DNA of 64,000 nt, taken from positions 1 to 64,000 of the forward strand of contig NZ_QAOV01000011.1 in the NCBI RefSeq assembly GCF_003050925.1, given 5' to 3'. The stretch's first letter is position 1. Every line of letters starts with the position of its first letter. The notes beneath the pieces were generated by a model. The model was not told the origin of the DNA. It did not search any database and worked only from the letters and a program-made list of their open reading frames with translations. Source of the stretch: Pseudomonas sp. GV085. Its GTDB lineage: Bacteria > Pseudomonadota > Gammaproteobacteria > Pseudomonadales > Pseudomonadaceae. The position numbers and the translations under genes were made by a program. This document shows, piece after piece, positions 17,466-25,541 of the stretch.

Positions 17466-17935
17466 ACCTGCTGCGAAAGCAGTTGGCCGTCAGCCATGCG
17501 CAGGCGTTTGGACAGGGATACGGCGAGGGCGCGGATGATCTTGGCGGCGATTTTCGGTGCGTCGTTGAGCATCTTTTCCAGCGAGTCCTTGCCCAGGTTG
17601 AGCAACTGGCAGTTGCTTGCGGCCACACAACTGGCCGAGCGCCGTTCGCCGTCGAGTACGGCCATTTCACCGAACGAGCGACCGCTGCGCAACGTGGCGA
17701 TGGTGACGCGTTGCCCGTCGGCGGTGGTTTTCTGCACGGCCACCTGACCTGTGTGGATGATGCACATGAAGGTGCCGGCATCGCCCTCCTGGAAGATCTC
17801 CTCGCCCTGGGCAATGGTGCTGATACTGAAGTAACCGGAAGCCGCGACGAAGTCCGCCGGCAGCAATTGATTGAACAGGCCGCAATCCATCAGCCAGTCG
17901 CGAATTTCGTTGTTCAGAAAGGTGGGTTCAGGCAT
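17462..17935 (-). CDS. Cyclic nucleotide-binding domain protein
   Basis: 157 aa from the ATG at 17935. A single CNB domain covers about residues 30-145: GEEIFQEGDAGTFMCII and the phosphate-binding cassette SFGEMAVLDGERRSAS (Glu and Arg positions conserved). No DNA-binding or catalytic domain follows, so it is a stand-alone sensor or adaptor. Which nucleotide it binds, and its partners, are unknown. Confidence 0.88.
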   Translation of the reverse strand: MPEPTFLNNEIRDWLMDCGLFNQLLPADFVAASGYFSISTIAQGEEIFQEGDAGTFMCIIHTGQVAVQKTTADGQRVTIATLRSGRSFGEMAVLDGERRSASCVAASNCQLLNLGKDSLEKMLNDAPKIAAKIIRALAVSLSKRLRMADGQLLSQQV

Positions 17936-18007
17936 GTCGTCACGGTCTTTAGTGTTGTGTCGGCTTCCTGTGTCCGGAACTATGACCCGCACACCCAGCC
18001 AGGTTCC

Positions 18008-20062
18008 TCAGGCAATGCCCAGAACCTTGAACAAAAATGCATATTCGAGTGCTACGTCACGCAATCCTTGATATCGACCGCTCATCCCGCCATGCCCGGC
18101 ACCCAGTTCCGTCTTGAGCAGCAGGGGATTGCTGTCGGTCTTGGTCGCGCGCAATTTCGCCACCCACTTGGCGGCTTCCCAATACTGCACACGGCTGTCG
18201 TTGTAACCGGCGATCACCAGGGTCGCCGGATAAGCTTGCGCGGTAACGTTTTCGTACGGGGCGTAGGCCTTGATCCGGTCATGGACGTCCGGTTCTTCCG
18301 GGTTACCCCACTCGTCGTATTCCGTGACGGTCAATGGCAGGTCAGGGTCGAGCATGGTGTTGAGTACGTCGACGAACGGTACTTCGGCGATGGCGGCGCC
18401 AAACAGCTCCGGCCGTTGATTGAGCACCGCGCCGATCAGCAAGCCACCGGCGCTGCCGCCGCTGATCGCCAGCTGCGGTGCAGTGGTGAAGCTCTGGGCG
18501 ATCAGGTGTTCGGCGCAGGCGATAAAGTCGCTGAAGGTGTTGTGCTTGTGTTCCTGCTTGCCGGCGCGATACCAGGCTTCCCCCAGTTCGCCACCGCCAC
18601 GCACGTGGGCAATGGCAAAGGCCATGCCGCGATCCAGCAGGCTCAGGCGCGCGTGGGAAAACCACGGGTCGAGGCTTTCGCCATAGGCGCCATAGCCGTA
18701 GAGGTACAGCGGTACGGGTTTGCCCAGGTCTGCGCGCTTGATCACCAGGCTGATGGGCACTTGCGTACCGTCCGGCGCAGTGGCCCACAGGCGCTGGCTG
18801 ACGTAGGCATCGGCATCGAACGGGCCGAGCACCGGAGTTTGCTTGAGCACTTTCTGCTCGCCAGAGGCCAGGTCCAGTTGGCGGATTTGCGCCGGACGGT
18901 TCAACGCTTCGTAGCGCAGGCGAATCCGCTCGCTTTCGAATTCCAGGCTGTTCTGCACGTGCAGACTATAGGCCGCATCCGGCAGTTGCACTCGATAAGG
19001 CGTCAGGCCCTGTGGGTGCACCTCGATGACCGGCAAGCCGCCGACCCGCAGGCTGAGGGTCATGGCCCCGGTGTTCAGGCTGATGCCGTCGATCATCACC
19101 GTGTCGCTGTGGGGGATCAGGTTCTGCCAGTCGGCTTCGGTCGGCGCGGCGCCGGTATCGGTGGCTGTGTACAGGGCGAAATTGATGCCGTCACGGTTGC
19201 TGCGAATGAACCAGGTCCATTGACCGTCGAGTACGCCGTGGTCGACGTCGTACTCATGCTCCTCGACCCGTGGCGCGATGCAGGTGAAGGATTGCTGCGG
19301 CTGGTTGGCATCGAGGGCCCAGACTTCGCTGGTGGTCTTGCTGCCCACGGACAGCAGCAATTGCTGCTCGGAGCTTGAACGGTAGCAATGCATGAAGAAG
19401 CGACCGTCCGGCTCATGGAACACCTCTTGCGCCGCCGTGCCGTCCAGGCGATAGCGATACAGCTTGTGCGGGCGATGGGTGTCGTCCAGTTCACCAAAGA
19501 ACAGCGTCAGGCTGTCGTTGGCCCAGGTCATGCTGCCGTCGCAGTCTTGGAATTCCAGTTCACTGACACGGCCGTCGGACAGTTCCTTCACGAACAGCGT
19601 GTAAATCTCGTCGCCGCTGGAGTCGATGCTGTAGGCCAGACGCTGATGGTCCGGGCTGATGCTGAACGCCCCCAGGGAAAAGAAACCGCCATTGGCCAGC
19701 TCGTTGGGGTCCAGCAGCAGTTGTTCGCGGCTTTCGTCGAGGGTCAGGCTGTCGTCGGCCGGACGCGGGCAGCGGTAGTGCCGGGCATACTCGTCGCCCG
19801 CCATGGTGCGGGTGTAGTACAGATAGGGTCCCCACGGCGAGGGCAGGGACAAATCGGTCTCGAGAATCCGCCCTTTGATCTCCTCGAACAGGGTTTCACG
19901 CAGCCCGGCCTGGTCGGCAGTTTGCGCTTGCTGGTAGCTGTTTTCGGCTTTCAGGTAGTCGAGCACTGCGTCGGTGTCGCGCTCCTGCAGCCAGGCATAC
20001 GGGTCGGAGCCTTCAGCCTTGTGGGCGATCGGGGCGTCGCAAAAGTTGGCGGATATGGGCAT
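18008..20062 (-). CDS. ptrB: S9 oligopeptidase (oligopeptidase B-like)
   Basis: 684 aa. An N-terminal seven-bladed propeller (about 70-400) gates a C-terminal alpha/beta hydrolase domain. The catalytic triad is Ser537 in GGSAGG, Asp622 in AGYNDSRV and His657 in GAGHGG. No signal peptide is seen, so it is cytosolic or periplasm-associated without cleavage. The family hydrolyses short peptides after basic residues (oligopeptidase B). The subsite specificity of this copy is not proved. Confidence 0.92.
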   Translation of the reverse strand: MPISANFCDAPIAHKAEGSDPYAWLQERDTDAVLDYLKAENSYQQAQTADQAGLRETLFEEIKGRILETDLSLPSPWGPYLYYTRTMAGDEYARHYRCPRPADDSLTLDESREQLLLDPNELANGGFFSLGAFSISPDHQRLAYSIDSSGDEIYTLFVKELSDGRVSELEFQDCDGSMTWANDSLTLFFGELDDTHRPHKLYRYRLDGTAAQEVFHEPDGRFFMHCYRSSSEQQLLLSVGSKTTSEVWALDANQPQQSFTCIAPRVEEHEYDVDHGVLDGQWTWFIRSNRDGINFALYTATDTGAAPTEADWQNLIPHSDTVMIDGISLNTGAMTLSLRVGGLPVIEVHPQGLTPYRVQLPDAAYSLHVQNSLEFESERIRLRYEALNRPAQIRQLDLASGEQKVLKQTPVLGPFDADAYVSQRLWATAPDGTQVPISLVIKRADLGKPVPLYLYGYGAYGESLDPWFSHARLSLLDRGMAFAIAHVRGGGELGEAWYRAGKQEHKHNTFSDFIACAEHLIAQSFTTAPQLAISGGSAGGLLIGAVLNQRPELFGAAIAEVPFVDVLNTMLDPDLPLTVTEYDEWGNPEEPDVHDRIKAYAPYENVTAQAYPATLVIAGYNDSRVQYWEAAKWVAKLRATKTDSNPLLLKTELGAGHGGMSGRYQGLRDVALEYAFLFKVLGIA

Positions 20063-20103
20063 GAAGGGCTCTCGAACAATTTATTGAATAAGGATTGGCG
20101 ACC

Positions 20104-20217
20104 TGTAGGAGCTGCCGAAGGCTGCGATCTTTTGATCTTGATTTATTAAGATCAAAAGATCGCAGCCTTCGGCAGCTCCTACATACCGCTTTCGCGAGCA
20201 AGCCCGCTCCCCACAGG
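20104..20217. repeat. Long perfect inverted repeat (type C) with an adjacent REP
   Basis: Perfect 36-bp arms (20104-20139 and 20148-20183) beginning TGTAGGAGCTGCCGAAGG and ending AAGATC-type core, with only an 8-nt loop. Right after it, 20191-20217 (TTCGCGAGCAAGCCCGCTCC) is a single REP of another type. The pair lies between divergently transcribed genes. Confidence 0.9.
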
Positions 20218-20297
20218 GGTTGCGCGTTGCTGGCTGGATTTGAGCAGCCTGACGGGCGAAAAGCCGTTATCATAAGCGCCTCTTTGCCTGCCTTGCC

Positions 20298-20795
20298 ATG
20301 GACACCATGACCGAGAACGACTATCTGATCGCTTGGGGCCTCTACGCCTTCGCCGCTTTGGGCTGCCTGTTGGTGTGGATGCGCTTGACCCGCTGGATGT
20401 GGCGCTGGCTGCGTGAGCCGCTGCGGCTGGCGATGGCCGTGCTGCTGTTCAGCCCGACCATCATCGACCCGGTCAAGGACAAAGTCGCGCCGGCCGTCGC
20501 CATTACCGCCCTCGACCTGCTGTTCAAGGTCGGCAACAACGCCTGGCGGGCGATTTCCGATCTGTTCATGTACGGCATGATCGCGTTCGGCCTCTATCTG
20601 GTGCTGGTGGCGATCCGTTTCCCTATCGAACGCGCCTCCAACGCCCGCAAGGAGCGTGAGGCTGCCACCAAAGCCGCCGTCCGCGCTGACGAGCCTGAGG
20701 ACGATCAACCGTTTGGCGGTGCCGGCGATGATCGCTACGGTCGTCCTCCCGTGCCGAGCAGTCCTCAGCGGATGCGAGTCGAACCCCGTCTGTAA
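20298..20795 (+). CDS. Conserved membrane protein of unknown function
   Basis: 165 aa. Two or three hydrophobic segments (about 10-28, 45-60, 90-112) are followed by a charged, disordered tail (EREAATKAAVRADEPEDDQPFG). No recognised domain. The start is either ATG 20298 or ATG 20307; neither has a clear ribosome site. The amidotransferase gene follows after 32 bp, and the DUF2937 gene after that, so the three are probably one transcription unit. Confidence 0.7.
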   Translation: MDTMTENDYLIAWGLYAFAALGCLLVWMRLTRWMWRWLREPLRLAMAVLLFSPTIIDPVKDKVAPAVAITALDLLFKVGNNAWRAISDLFMYGMIAFGLYLVLVAIRFPIERASNARKEREAATKAAVRADEPEDDQPFGGAGDDRYGRPPVPSSPQRMRVEPRL

Positions 20796-20827
20796 CCTTG
20801 CCCCTGCGATTGAGCGAGAGTCCGAGC

Positions 20828-21604
20828 ATGTGTGAGTTATTGGGCATGAGCGCCAATGTCCCGACCGATATCGTGTTCAGCTTTACCGGGCTGATGCAGC
20901 GCGGCGGTCGCACCGGCCCACACCGCGATGGCTGGGGCATTGCCTTCTATGAAGGCCGTGGGCTGCGACTGTTCCAGGACCCGGCGGCAAGCTGCGAGTC
21001 GGAAGTCGCGAACCTGGTGCAGCGCTATCCGATCAAGAGCGAAGTGGTGATCGGGCACATCCGCCAGGCCAACGTCGGCAAAGTCTGCCTGTCCAACACG
21101 CATCCGTTCGTCCGTGAGCTGTGGGGGCGCAACTGGTGTTTCGCCCATAACGGCCAGTTGGCGGATTTCCAGCCTGCGGCCAGTTTCTATCGCCCCGTGG
21201 GTGATACCGATAGCGAAGCGGCCTTCTGCGATTTGCTCAACCGTGTGCGTGCGGCGTTCCCCGAACCGGTCGAGGTCGAAGCGCTGCTGCCGGACCTGGT
21301 GGCCGCGTGCGCCGAATACCGCAGCAAAGGCGTATTCAACTGCCTGCTCAGCGATGGCGACTGGTTGTTCTGCTATTGCTCGACCAAACTGGCGCAAATC
21401 ACCCGTCGCGCACCGTTTGGCCCGGCACGCTTGAAAGATGTCGACGTGATCGTCGACTTTCAGGCCGAAACCACGCCTAACGACGTGGTCACCGTCATCG
21501 CCACCGAACCCCTGACCGAAAACGAAACCTGGACCCGTTACGAACCGGGTCAATGGAGCCTGTGGCGGCGCGGCGAATGCGTCAGCCAGGGCAAGACCGA
21601 ATAA
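20828..21604 (+). CDS. Class II glutamine amidotransferase (YafJ-like)
   Basis: 258 aa starting MCELLGMSANVPTD, so Cys2 becomes the N-terminal nucleophile. An upstream in-frame start would bury it and is rejected. The fold shows GLMQRGGRTGPHRDGWGIAFY, HIRQANVGKVCLSNTHPF and WCFAHNGQL, all class II glutaminase marks. There is no second synthetase domain, so the acceptor is unknown. The next gene begins 11 bp downstream. Confidence 0.92.
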   Translation: MCELLGMSANVPTDIVFSFTGLMQRGGRTGPHRDGWGIAFYEGRGLRLFQDPAASCESEVANLVQRYPIKSEVVIGHIRQANVGKVCLSNTHPFVRELWGRNWCFAHNGQLADFQPAASFYRPVGDTDSEAAFCDLLNRVRAAFPEPVEVEALLPDLVAACAEYRSKGVFNCLLSDGDWLFCYCSTKLAQITRRAPFGPARLKDVDVIVDFQAETTPNDVVTVIATEPLTENETWTRYEPGQWSLWRRGECVSQGKTE

Positions 21605-21615
21605 GGACTCCTTGC

Positions 21616-22158
21616 ATGTTGCTCAGTTATCTACGGCTGGTGTTGTTTGCGGCCGGCTTGTTGATCGGTGTACAGGTGCCGGGGTTCATCAGCGATTACG
21701 CCAAGCGGGTCGAAGCCCATCTGATCGAGGCGCAAGCCGGGTTGAGCGGGTTCCAGAACACGGCCAATCAGTTTTTCAAGGGTGACATGCAGGCTCTGGT
21801 CGCGCATTACCGCGCCAGCGAAGACCCGATCTTCCGCAGCGATGCCGACAGCCTGAGCAACCTGCTGACCCGCCAACTGGCGCTGGACAAGCAGTTCCAG
21901 GCGATGCAGGGGCCGTGGTACATCCGCTTCCTGCAAGTGGTGCTGGCTGCCGATCCGGACATCCGCAAGGAAACCTGGAATGGCTACAGCTACCAGATCC
22001 TGTTGACGCCCGAAGCGATGAGCTGGGGCATGAGCGGCGCATTGTTGCTGTCGTTGGGCCTCGAATGCCTGTTCCGGCTGATCGACTGGGTGGTGCTGGG
22101 CGGCAAGCGTCTGCGCCAGAGCCGGCCGATCGAAGAGCGGGATTTGCGCGGCTTGTAA
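21616..22158 (+). CDS. DUF2937 family membrane protein
   Basis: 180 aa with one N-terminal helix (about 4-22) and a C-terminal one (about 138-160) around a soluble segment. The motif GFISDYAKRVEAHLIEAQAGLSGFQ matches DUF2937. Function unknown. AAGGACT lies upstream of the ATG. It is the last gene of the 20.3-22.2 kb unit. Confidence 0.8.
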   Translation: MLLSYLRLVLFAAGLLIGVQVPGFISDYAKRVEAHLIEAQAGLSGFQNTANQFFKGDMQALVAHYRASEDPIFRSDADSLSNLLTRQLALDKQFQAMQGPWYIRFLQVVLAADPDIRKETWNGYSYQILLTPEAMSWGMSGALLLSLGLECLFRLIDWVVLGGKRLRQSRPIEERDLRGL

Positions 22159-22171
22159 CACCGTCGAGCGT

Positions 22172-22197
22172 CAAGGAGCCGGCAAGCCGGCTCCTTG
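22172..22197. terminator. Shared hairpin between convergent genes
   Basis: A perfect 12-bp stem (CAAGGAGCCGGC with its complement) and a 2-nt loop, located between the DUF2937 and TonB-receptor stops. The symmetry suits either direction; T runs are short, so termination strength is uncertain. Confidence 0.65.
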
Positions 22198-22202
22198 CTT
22201 GA

Positions 22203-24314
22203 TTACCAATCGATCGAATAGGTCATGCTCAAGGTACGGCCTTCGGCGTTGGGGAATGGCGCTCTGGCGTTGGCCTGGGCGAACAGGTTGACGTACGTGC
22301 GGTTGGTCAGGTTGTACACACCGCCTTCCAGGCGACCGACCGGCAAGTACACGGAGCCGAGCAGGTCCACCAACGTATAACCATCGATGTCGCGCCCGTT
22401 GTTGTCCTTGGCGGCAGCGTCGTAACTGGACAGGTGCATGCCTTGCAGGCGCAGGGTGTAGTCGTCTTCGGCGTAGCCGACGAACAGCGTGGTTTTGGCC
22501 GGTGAAATGCGTGTCGCCGGCAGATCGATCCATTTCCCGTTCTGCTGGGTCTCGCCTTTGGCCCAGGCATAGGTGCCACCCACCGACCAGTGATCGGTCG
22601 CGAGGTAGGTCAGGCTGTTTTCGATGCCGCGAACCCGCTCCTTCTGGTTGATCAGACGCAAGACACGGTCATTGGCATCGTAGAACTGAGTCACGTCCGA
22701 GGTGTTTTCATAGACGGTGACGTCGGCCTGCCACCGGTCCCAGTTACCGCGCCAGCCCAGCTCGTAGCTGTCGACCTTGATGGCCTGGGCGTTGAGGCTC
22801 TGGATGTCGAAGGTGCTGTTCACGTCACGCAAGAAACGCTGGATGTCCGGCAGCGAAAAACCCTGGCTGTAATTGGCGAAGACGTCCTGATGTTCACTCA
22901 GGTGATAGACCGCGCCCAGGTTATAGAGCGTCGCGTCGTATTTGAGGGTGTCACCGGGCAGGATGGCGCGTACGCCGGTCTGGACGATCTGACCGTAAGC
23001 GATGCTGTCGGAGACCTCGCTTTCGATCCATTCGCGGCGCACACCGCCACGCAAGGTCCAGTCTCCGATGTCCCAGGACATCTGCCCGAACAGCGCCTTG
23101 GTGGTGGTTTCGATATCCGGGCCCAACTCGTAAGTGGTGCCGGTCTTGGTGTAGGTCAGCCCATTGAGGGTGTATTGGTCACCGCGCTGGCGGGAGCGTT
23201 CGTGATCATAGTCGGCGCCCCAGACCAGGTTGCCAGTGGCGCTGCCGATGGCCGGCAACGGCGTGTCGATGGCCGCACGCAGGCCGTAGACATCCTGCAC
23301 GCTGTTGTTGTCGGAGATCCCGGCCTTGCCCCGCGACAGGTCCGGGAAGAACAGCGCGTCGGCCCGGCGCCAGTAGCTTTCCAGTTGCAGGCCCTGGCCG
23401 TAGAAGTCGTTGTCGGTGTAGTTGAGGTTGGCCGCCTGGTTATGGGTGTAGGGCTGGTCGTCGAGTTTCAGTCCTTTGACCGCCACGGCCTCTTGTCGGT
23501 TGTTCGGGTCTTTTGTGTAGCCAGTGTCCTGCTGGTCCTTGTAGTCCTGCAGTGACAGGCTGAGTTTTTTATCGGCATCCAGTTCGTAACCGAAACGACC
23601 TTGCAGGTCATAGGTGTCGGTGTCCATGTTGCTGCCCTGGGAGGTGTCCTGAGGGATGCGATTGCCGTTGCCGTCGTACTGATCGTTGCGCTGGGTCAGG
23701 TCGGCGGACACGTACCAGTCCAGGGCATCCTTGCGCCCGGTCGCACTCTGAAAAGCCTCGTAGGCGAAACCCTTGCTGTTGAGGTTGTTGCCGGTGGTCA
23801 GGCCCAGTTTGCTGCTGTAGGCAAGGTCCTGACCCTGGTTGCGCTTGGTGATGATGTTGATGATGCCGCCCGAAGCACCGGCGCCATAAATGCTGCTGGC
23901 GCCGGAAACCACCTCGATGCGTTCGATACTGGCCGGTGCGATGCTGTTGAGCTGGCGGAAGTTGTCACGCGTGGCGTTTTGCGACACGCCGTCGATCAAC
24001 ACCAGCATGTTGCGCCCGCGCAGGGTCTGGCCGAAGTTGCTCATCCCGCCGCTGGACGGCGCCAGGCCGGGAACCAGTTGCCCCAGGATGTCGGAGACTC
24101 GGCGCCCGGCGCCACTCTGTTGGCTGATCTGTTGTTCGTCGATCACCTGGACCGAGCCGGGAATCGAGGCAATGGTCGCTTCGCTGCGCGTCGCGGAAAC
24201 GACGGTGGCTTGCATGTTCAATGTGCCGGGTTGCTGGTCGGTGTCCTCGGCCCAGGTTTGGGCGCTGAAGGAGCCGAGCAGCGGAATCATCAAGGAAAGT
24301 TTGGTTCGGGTCAT
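22203..24314 (-). CDS. TonB-dependent siderophore receptor (IutA-like)
   Basis: 703 aa. A signal peptide (cleavage near residue 22, TWA/EDT) precedes a plug domain (about 35-155: QATVVSATRSE as TonB-box region, TLRGRNMLVLIDGVSQN, RIEVVSGASSIYGAGASGGIINIITKR) and a 22-strand barrel ending in Trp. The plug resembles IutA/RhtA receptors for citrate-based siderophores. There is no N-terminal signalling domain, so it does not control its own sigma factor. It is the third gene of the siderophore operon, 15 bp after the MFS gene. Confidence 0.93.
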   Translation of the reverse strand: MTRTKLSLMIPLLGSFSAQTWAEDTDQQPGTLNMQATVVSATRSEATIASIPGSVQVIDEQQISQQSGAGRRVSDILGQLVPGLAPSSGGMSNFGQTLRGRNMLVLIDGVSQNATRDNFRQLNSIAPASIERIEVVSGASSIYGAGASGGIINIITKRNQGQDLAYSSKLGLTTGNNLNSKGFAYEAFQSATGRKDALDWYVSADLTQRNDQYDGNGNRIPQDTSQGSNMDTDTYDLQGRFGYELDADKKLSLSLQDYKDQQDTGYTKDPNNRQEAVAVKGLKLDDQPYTHNQAANLNYTDNDFYGQGLQLESYWRRADALFFPDLSRGKAGISDNNSVQDVYGLRAAIDTPLPAIGSATGNLVWGADYDHERSRQRGDQYTLNGLTYTKTGTTYELGPDIETTTKALFGQMSWDIGDWTLRGGVRREWIESEVSDSIAYGQIVQTGVRAILPGDTLKYDATLYNLGAVYHLSEHQDVFANYSQGFSLPDIQRFLRDVNSTFDIQSLNAQAIKVDSYELGWRGNWDRWQADVTVYENTSDVTQFYDANDRVLRLINQKERVRGIENSLTYLATDHWSVGGTYAWAKGETQQNGKWIDLPATRISPAKTTLFVGYAEDDYTLRLQGMHLSSYDAAAKDNNGRDIDGYTLVDLLGSVYLPVGRLEGGVYNLTNRTYVNLFAQANARAPFPNAEGRTLSMTYSIDW

Positions 24315-24329
24315 GAGTTGGTCTTTTTT

Positions 24330-25541
24330 TTAGTCGTGATAAGTGTGGGTAGACAAGATTGCGGGGGCCGGTGTGGAGGTGAATGAGCGCACCCAGCGGA
24401 TCCCGATGGCGGCCAGTGCGTAGGTCAACGCCACCAGCCAGAAACTGTGGGCCAGCCCGACCAGCCCCATGCCGATCCCGCCGAGGACGGCACCGAGCAG
24501 AGCGCCAGCCTTGGCCGCGCTGTTGCCCAGGCCGAGGGCAAAACCCTGCTGGCTTGAAGACACGGTGTTGGCGATCAGCGCATAGGCGACGGGGAGCAGC
24601 GCGCCTTGCCAGATGCCCCAGACCAACCGGCTGACGAGAAAACCCAGCCATTCGCTGGCCAGTGCCGTGGCCGCGAGCGTCAGGGCGCAGAGCCAGGCAA
24701 CGCCTTCGATGACGCGCAGGGTGTAAGCCGGCTGCCAGCGGTCGAACAGACGCCCCCACAGGGGAGCGGAGATGGCCAGGGTCGCGGCGCTCGCCGCGTA
24801 AGTCGCACCGATCAGCCAGCCCGGCGCATGCAGAATGTCGGCGACATACAGGGCGTAGAAGGGTTGCGGCATCATCTTCGCGGCTTGAATCAATACGATC
24901 ACCAACAGGATTCCACCGAGCCAGCCTTTAGGCAGGGCCACCGGTGCAACCGGTTTCTTCGTCGAGGCTCGCGCCTTGTCGGCCGGCAGGAATAAACTCC
25001 CCAGTGCGCACAGCAGGCAAATCGCCGTCGCGCCATAACAGAGCAGGGCAAACCCCGAGATGTCCATCAGCCAGCCGCCCAATACCGGGCCGATCAACGA
25101 GCCGACGGCGGTCGCCGATTGCAGACGGGCCAGGGTGTGACCGCGCCGGGAGCTGTCGCAGCAGGCCAGGGCATAGGCTTGCGCGGCGGCGATAAACCCG
25201 GCCAATGCGCCTTGCATCACGCGAATGCCCACCAGCAGCCACGGATCGAGGGTAATCGCCGCCAGCCCCTGGCACAGCGCAAGTGCCAGCAACGCCCGAA
25301 CGATCATCGGCTTGTGCCCGGTGCGATCACCCAACCGTCCCCACGCCGGCGTCAGCAGCATGGCCGCCAGCATCGGGCCGGCATAGACCAGCGCCGATAG
25401 CAGTGCGGTGTAGCCAGCGCCCTCTGGCCCAAGCAGATGCTGGATCTGCAAGGGCCAGAACGGGCCGCTCATTTCCATGGCGCCCATGGAGACAAACTGG
25501 ATGACGATCAGCAGTCGCAACGCACGACCATCAGCGAGCAT
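24330..25541 (-). CDS. MFS exporter, probably for the siderophore
   Basis: 403 aa with twelve predicted helices and the MFS loop motif GRLGDRTGHKP. It starts 11 bp inside the synthetase gene and ends 15 bp before the receptor gene, so it belongs to the same operon. By analogy with FslB, LbtB and SbnD-type exporters next to NIS synthetases, it likely secretes the product. The substrate is inferred from context only. Confidence 0.88.
   Translation of the reverse strand: MLADGRALRLLIVIQFVSMGAMEMSGPFWPLQIQHLLGPEGAGYTALLSALVYAGPMLAAMLLTPAWGRLGDRTGHKPMIVRALLALALCQGLAAITLDPWLLVGIRVMQGALAGFIAAAQAYALACCDSSRRGHTLARLQSATAVGSLIGPVLGGWLMDISGFALLCYGATAICLLCALGSLFLPADKARASTKKPVAPVALPKGWLGGILLVIVLIQAAKMMPQPFYALYVADILHAPGWLIGATYAASAATLAISAPLWGRLFDRWQPAYTLRVIEGVAWLCALTLAATALASEWLGFLVSRLVWGIWQGALLPVAYALIANTVSSSQQGFALGLGNSAAKAGALLGAVLGGIGMGLVGLAHSFWLVALTYALAAIGIRWVRSFTSTPAPAILSTHTYHD

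Noticed and set aside
17483..19378. A 631-codon frame antisense to the S9 oligopeptidase and CNB genes
   Set aside because: Shadow of two well-defined genes on the other strand.
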